Below, in pieces: positions 5,685 to 8,575 of a DNA stretch of 8,575 nucleotides. The DNA is from Candidatus Nomurabacteria bacterium (lineage in GTDB: Bacteria > Patescibacteriota > Saccharimonadia > Saccharimonadales > Saccharimonadaceae). Numbering within the stretch: the first letter of the stretch is position 1; every line of letters starts with the position of its first letter. The DNA lies in the NCBI GenBank assembly GCA_031262565.1, contig JAISHL010000052.1, forward strand, positions 1 through 8,575, given 5' to 3'. Position numbers and translations under genes: made by a program. The notes beneath the pieces were generated by a model. The model was not told the origin of the DNA, did not search any database, and was given only the letters and a program-made list of their open reading frames with translations.

Positions 5685-7433
5685 TTACTCCTCAGTCTTG
5701 AACAAGAATCGCAAATAATCTTGCATCATGCGTGAGCCACTAATAATTGGTAAATAGCCACTTAATTCGCGTTTAACTTCCTTTGCCCATTTTTCATCGT
5801 CGCGACACATATCTGCCGCAAGTCGCATTTGCTCATACATTGACGCAATCTCTTCGTCATAAACGCGCCCGCGCACTTCCATGATCGGCGCTGGTTCGAG
5901 ATCCGCCACACCACCGTCGTTAGTTGAAACCAAAATCGTCAAGTTTGCAATATCTTTCATAAACGACGTACCGCACGCTTCCCAACCAACCTCTGGCACA
6001 TTGATTGAAATGTCTGCGCCTATCGACATTGCGCTCGCCAAATTTTCGTCATAATCGGTAATATAATGCACTCGCTCGCGCAGAAAATCGTCATATTTAA
6101 TCTTCGTCAACATATCTTGCAAATGATCGTAAGTTTGGTCGCCTGCACCGACATTGCCCGCCATCATTCCAGCCATCACATAATGCGCGTTATTTTCTTG
6201 CAAAATTGCCTTGATCTCGTCAATATCTTCAAACGGCATCCATGGTCGCTTATACGCCACAAAACGTCGCTTGAAGTTGAAAACCAGCGCGTCATCTGGA
6301 ATTTGCACCGCATTACCATATTGATCCTTGCGATTTTTCAGCTCCGCGTTTAGTCTTGCGCGCCCAAGTTTTTTCAAACTCTTGATCTCGTTCGCACTCA
6401 AACTATTGATGATGTCAACGTAATTTTCGCTCGGCATATTAAACTTATCAACGATATTTTTACTCTTATATAAGTTCAAGATCTCTGGCATTACCCACGT
6501 ATTCATATCAATTCCGTTCGTAATCGCCTTAAAATTAACTCGTTCGCCCGACAAATCGCGATAATTCGCCACACGCGCGTGCAACTTGCTGACGCCGTTT
6601 TTTGCCTCGGCAAGCTCAATTGTCAAATTGCTCATACGCAAGCGATCGTCGCGGAATAATCCACCGATATAATGTCGGAGCGCTGGCGATTTGATATTTG
6701 GAAATACAAATTTCTCAAACTGCTCAAACGAAAATTCGCTGTCCGCCGCCTGAACTAGTGTGTGATTTGTATAAAGATTATGTTTGCGAACGTAAACAAT
6801 CGCCTCATAAATATCCATGCCATTCACGCAAAGCTCATCAAGCCGCGCCACTGTCGCAAAAACAGTCGCCGTTTCATTAAGCTGCATAACAGACGGCTTC
6901 ACCCCGAGCATTTTGAGCGCTTTATAGCCACCCAAGCCCAAACTCACCATCTGGTAAAGTCTGTGGTCGCCCGAAGAATCGCCACTATATAACTGCCCAA
7001 AATTCGGCTCGGTCATTGTCAAAAATCGCGTCGAGCCAAGCTGTTTTTCATAAATATTCAAAATCGAATCAGGGCTATTAGCGATTTTTATATTCACTTC
7101 ACCAATCTCATGAAAACCGAAGTCTGACGGCTTTTTCGCAACGGCAATGTCGTGCGGAACCAGATTATTCATCTCCTGATGGCGCTCTTCTTGATAAAAC
7201 GGAGTCAATGTAATAAACGGAATTTCCAATTGTTCTGCCACGCGACGCGTATCTGCCGCCAAAACGCCCAAGCCACCCGCGCCACGAATACCGTTTTTTG
7301 CATCGTAAACTTCCATAGTTACATAAACATAAGGTCGCTCCGCTGAAATTTTATGTCGCAAACTCGCGCGGTCAATCGCTGCGTAAAATTCTGCAACATC
7401 TTCGATAGATTCTAAATTATTTTGCCCACTCAT
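5685..7433 (-). CDS. glgP: Alpha-glucan (glycogen/starch) phosphorylase-like enzyme, GT35 family, short form
   Basis: GT35 enzymes are PLP-dependent and release glucose-1-phosphate from alpha-1,4-glucans. In this 582-residue protein, Gly-Gly-Leu-Gly-Val-Leu-Ala-Ala-Asp (53-61) is the N-terminal substrate-site signature. Gln-Leu-Asn-Glu-Thr-Ala (184-189) replaces the usual His-Leu-Asn-Glu-Gly-His. Tyr-Thr-Asn-His-Thr-Leu-Val (221-227), Asn-Gly-Val..Leu-His (279-285) and Ile-Thr-Asn-Gly-Ile (304-308) follow. The phosphate-site block is Lys-Arg-Arg...Tyr-Lys-Arg (388-396), where Arg390 and Lys395 align with Arg569 and Lys574 of muscle phosphorylase. Glu-Ala-Cys-Gly-Thr-Ser-Phe-Met-Lys (485-493) supplies the PLP lysine, Lys493. 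At 421-432 the usual Gly-Lys-Ala-His-Pro is Gly-Met-Met-Ala-Gly, a clear divergence. It is much shorter than classical GlgP (about 800 residues), matching the short alpha-glucan phosphorylase group. There is no signal peptide, so it is cytoplasmic. The gene starts 30 bases after mscL but has its own promoter. Confidence 0.85.
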   Translation of the reverse strand: MSGQNNLESIEDVAEFYAAIDRASLRHKISAERPYVYVTMEVYDAKNGIRGAGGLGVLAADTRRVAEQLEIPFITLTPFYQEERHQEMNNLVPHDIAVAKKPSDFGFHEIGEVNIKIANSPDSILNIYEKQLGSTRFLTMTEPNFGQLYSGDSSGDHRLYQMVSLGLGGYKALKMLGVKPSVMQLNETATVFATVARLDELCVNGMDIYEAIVYVRKHNLYTNHTLVQAADSEFSFEQFEKFVFPNIKSPALRHYIGGLFRDDRLRMSNLTIELAEAKNGVSKLHARVANYRDLSGERVNFKAITNGIDMNTWVMPEILNLYKSKNIVDKFNMPSENYVDIINSLSANEIKSLKKLGRARLNAELKNRKDQYGNAVQIPDDALVFNFKRRFVAYKRPWMPFEDIDEIKAILQENNAHYVMAGMMAGNVGAGDQTYDHLQDMLTKIKYDDFLRERVHYITDYDENLASAMSIGADISINVPEVGWEACGTSFMKDIANLTILVSTNDGGVADLEPAPIMEVRGRVYDEEIASMYEQMRLAADMCRDDEKWAKEVKRELSGYLPIISGSRMMQDYLRFLFKTEE

Positions 7434-7443
7434 GATACGAAAT

Positions 7444-7472
7444 ATTTTATCAAAAAATAACCATTAACGCAA
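7444..7472 (-). promoter_or_regulatory. Sigma70-type promoter of the phosphorylase-like gene
   Basis: On the minus strand TTGCGT (7472-7467) is followed after 17 bases by TAAAAT (7449-7444), with TGA just before it as an extended -10. The -35 overlaps the mscL stop codon. The -10 ends ten bases before the ATG at 7433, so the leader would be only about four bases and there is no Shine-Dalgarno. The TAAAATATTT core equals that of the ubiquitin-like gene promoter. Confidence 0.6.
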
Positions 7473-7946
7473 ATCTTTTTGCTCGCCACTTTGCACATTA
7501 TTTTTACGAAGTTCGTCGCGAATTTCTTGAAGAACTTTCAACTGGTCATCTTCCTTTTTTGCGACAGCCGTATCTTTAACTTTGGTCGTATTTGCCGTCG
7601 CATGACGATTTATACTGTTAATCAATTTAACAAAGACGAAAACGCCCGCCGCGATAAACAAAAAGTCAACTATGTTTTGGATAAAAACACCATAAGTCAC
7701 GACCGCCGATCCGACACTGAAAGACAGTCCCGAGAAATCCATTCCGCCGAGCAAAAGCCCGATCAGTGGCATGATGATATTATTGACCAGTGATGACACA
7801 ATTTTACCGAACGCCGCGCCGATTACAACGCCAACCGCCAGATCAACCACGTTTCCACGACTCACAAAAACTTCAAATTCCTTCGCGATTTTCTTCGCTC
7901 CGCCAATAACTTTCTTACCCTCTTCGTCCAATTTTTGCCTGCGCAT
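7464..7946 (-). CDS. mscL: Large-conductance mechanosensitive channel MscL
   Basis: MscL is a pentameric inner-membrane channel opened by membrane tension to release solutes in hypo-osmotic shock. Its 160 residues contain the family's most conserved block: Arg30-[10 protein letters not shown], then Ile-Gly-Ala-Ala-Phe-Gly-Lys-Ile-Val (42-50), through TM1 (about 34-64). Ile-Met-Pro (58-60) and Gly-Gly-Met-Asp-Phe (67-71) follow. A short external loop leads to Tyr-Gly-Val-Phe-Ile-Gln-Asn (85-91) opening TM2 (about 88-112). The C-terminal helical bundle is charged (131-150). Compared with E. coli MscL the N-terminus has about 18 extra basic and polar residues, and the loop between helices is shorter. 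The start overlaps the stop of the upstream ubiquitin-like gene as TAATG and has a perfect AGGAGG, so both genes are one coupled operon. Confidence 0.97.
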
Positions 7947-8356
7947 TATTCCTCCTTAGCTTTCATAATTCCAGTTGCAGGCGGAGCTGGCGCTATAATT
8001 TCGGGAGTATCGCCAGTCGCGCCATCATTTTCATTACCACTTTCGTCTTCGTCAACCTTTCGCTCAACTAAATGCAACGTTGAATCCTTTTGAATCGAAT
8101 AATCCTGTAAGGTATTGCCATCTTCCAGTTGTTTGCCCGCAAAAATCAATCGCTGATTTTCTGGTAAGATACCCTCTTTTTCGTAAATCTTTTGTTTGAC
8201 CGTCTCGATTAAATCCGTCGGTTCGACCTCAATTGTTATATGTTTACCCGTCAACGTCTTAACAAAAATCTGCATGGCAGACAATTTCGTGACTGGTAAA
8301 ACCGCAAGCGTCAAAACCAGCGCCAGCCCCATCAACACCCCAAAACACTTCTTCAT
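7946..8356 (-). CDS. Secreted ubiquitin-like protein without the C-terminal diglycine
   Basis: The gene encodes 136 residues. Residues 1-27 are a signal peptide: Lys-Lys start, a hydrophobic core at about 5-21, and a Leu-Ser-Ala cleavage site. Cutting there leaves Met28 as first residue, which is Met1 of ubiquitin. Residues 28-99 match human ubiquitin positions 1-72 at 56 of 72 by my hand alignment. Lysines 6, 11, 27, 29, 33, 48 and 63 are all kept, as are Leu8, Ile44, His68, Val70 and Arg72. Changes include Thr12His, Leu71Glu and Leu73Lys. The Gly75-Gly76 needed for E1 activation is absent. Instead a 37-residue tail (100-136) with ten acidic residues and an Ala-Pro-Ala-Pro-Pro stretch completes the protein. 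Such identity implies eukaryote-derived ubiquitin rather than the bacterial ThiS/MoaD or Pup/UBact types. Codons look like those of neighbours. It is first in an operon with mscL. The function is unknown; an exported mimic of ubiquitin is the simplest inference. Bacteroides fragilis has a comparable secreted ubiquitin. Confidence 0.93.
7951..7956 (-). promoter_or_regulatory. Ribosome binding site of mscL, inside the ubiquitin-like gene
   Basis: AGGAGG lies four bases before the mscL ATG (7946) and is made by the last Lys-Glu-Glu codons of the ubiquitin-like protein. The junction reads TAATG, stop and start sharing one A. This is the standard geometry for termination-reinitiation coupling. Confidence 0.85.
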
Positions 8357-8362
8357 GCAAAT

Positions 8363-8390
8363 ATTTTAGCAAATTTAAGCAAAAACGCAA
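8363..8390 (-). promoter_or_regulatory. Promoter of the ubiquitin-like gene-mscL operon, leaderless type
   Basis: On the minus strand TTGCGT (8390-8385), a 16-base spacer and TAAAAT (8368-8363) with TGC before it form an extended -10 promoter. Six bases (ATTTGC) separate the -10 from the ATG at 8356, placing the start of transcription on that ATG. No Shine-Dalgarno is present. The -35 hexamer is the same as that of the phosphorylase-like gene. Confidence 0.65.
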
Positions 8391-8436
8391 AATTACACAA
8401 TTACCCATTAACGATTAGTTACATCTTTTATTTAGA

Positions 8437-8575
8437 CTATGCAAGATTAAGATCGTCACGCCTATTAATAGCCCACCTTATTATAGTTTCATTGGAAGAT
8501 TTCTCTAATATCGCAATCGTCTCTAGATTAATATGATCGTTTAAAAGTATCTCCAATGCTAAATTCTCACAAAAG
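8437..8575 (-). CDS. Partial CDS (last 45 codons) of an unidentified helical, repeat-like protein
   Basis: A minus-strand frame enters from the right edge (first full codon 8574-8572) and ends at TAG (8439-8437). The 45 residues are amphipathic and helical, with a pattern such as Leu-Glu-Thr-Ile-Ala-Ile-Leu and Glu-Thr-Ile-Ile-Arg-Trp-Ala-Ile-Asn-Arg-Arg-Asp-Asp-Leu. Spacing of the Leu/Ile/Ala positions and the closing Arg-Asp-Leu recall HEAT or leucine-rich-variant repeats, but this is too short to name a family. It is the only gene here ending in TAG. It ends 80 bases before the ubiquitin-like gene on the same strand, and that gene has its own promoter, so I do not infer co-transcription. 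The frame could be chance; residue composition and lack of competing frames favour a real gene. Confidence 0.5.
   Translation of the reverse strand, partial: FCENLALEILLNDHINLETIAILEKSSNETIIRWAINRRDDLNLA

Noticed and set aside
7479..7793. Plus-strand open frame of 104 codons within mscL
   Set aside because: It is antisense to a highly conserved MscL coding sequence.
7946..7990. Pro-Pro-Ala-Thr-Gly near the end of the ubiquitin-like protein as a sortase (LPxTG-like) anchor
   Set aside because: It is followed by only seven residues, with no hydrophobic segment and no basic end after one, so it cannot work as a cell-wall sorting signal.
8343..8350. Cys4 of the signal peptide as a lipoprotein lipidation site
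   Set aside because: The Cys precedes the hydrophobic core and is not in a lipobox; the Leu-Ser-Ala site fits signal peptidase I.
7946..8356. Ubiquitin-like frame as contaminating eukaryotic DNA
   Set aside because: The frame has a bacterial signal peptide and an extended -10 promoter nearly identical to that of dnaX, and its stop overlaps the mscL start. Codon choice resembles the neighbours.
1..8575. CRISPR arrays, tRNA or rRNA genes, and UGA recoding
   Set aside because: No regularly spaced repeats and no tRNA-like cloverleaf were seen by eye. No in-frame TGA occurs in recognised coding regions, so the UGA=Gly code is not in use here.

Overview
The window looks like a compact, AT-leaning bacterial chromosome segment, most likely from a reduced-genome Candidate Phyla Radiation (Patescibacteria) organism, possibly a Saccharibacteria-like lineage. 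That placement is inference. It rests on tightly packed genes, several transcription starts that seem to sit on the start codon, a pared-down DnaX, and a core-replication/MscL/alpha-glucan gene mix. All seven complete genes end in TAA. The 160 readable codons of the left-edge gene contain no TGA, so the UGA=Gly code of some CPR lineages is not in use here.

Layout. Minus strand, 1-480: 5' part of a membrane protein of uncertain family, running off the left edge. Minus, 507-803: ybaB nucleoid-associated protein. Plus, 838-2301: polytopic glycosyltransferase-like membrane protein, the only plus-strand gene, divergent from ybaB with interlocking promoters. Minus, 2348-5363: a dnaX-dnaB operon separated by one base and closed by a small hairpin plus T-tract. 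5364-5684: a non-coding gap filled with palindromic interspersed repeats. Minus, 5685-7433: short alpha-glucan phosphorylase-like enzyme. Minus, 7464-8356: a two-gene operon in which a secreted, strikingly ubiquitin-like protein is translationally coupled to the mechanosensitive channel MscL. Minus, 8437-8575: the last 45 codons of an unidentified, repeat-like helical protein.

The outstanding feature is the 136-residue protein at 7946-8356. It carries a signal peptide whose predicted cleavage site falls exactly before a ubiquitin domain. By hand alignment from memory, 56 of the first 72 positions match human ubiquitin. All seven lysines and the L8/I44/H68/V70 surface are kept, but the conjugating C-terminal Leu-Arg-Gly-Gly is replaced by a 37-residue acidic, proline-containing tail. 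It is therefore predicted to be an exported ubiquitin mimic that cannot be activated by E1 in the normal way. No E1, E2, E3 or deubiquitinase is visible in this window.

Gene cooperation: DnaX (clamp loader) and DnaB (helicase) serve the replication fork, and YbaB binds DNA. MscL and the exported ubiquitin-like protein share one transcript. The glycosyltransferase-like protein and the phosphorylase act in envelope glycan and storage/alpha-glucan metabolism respectively, with no visible link between them.
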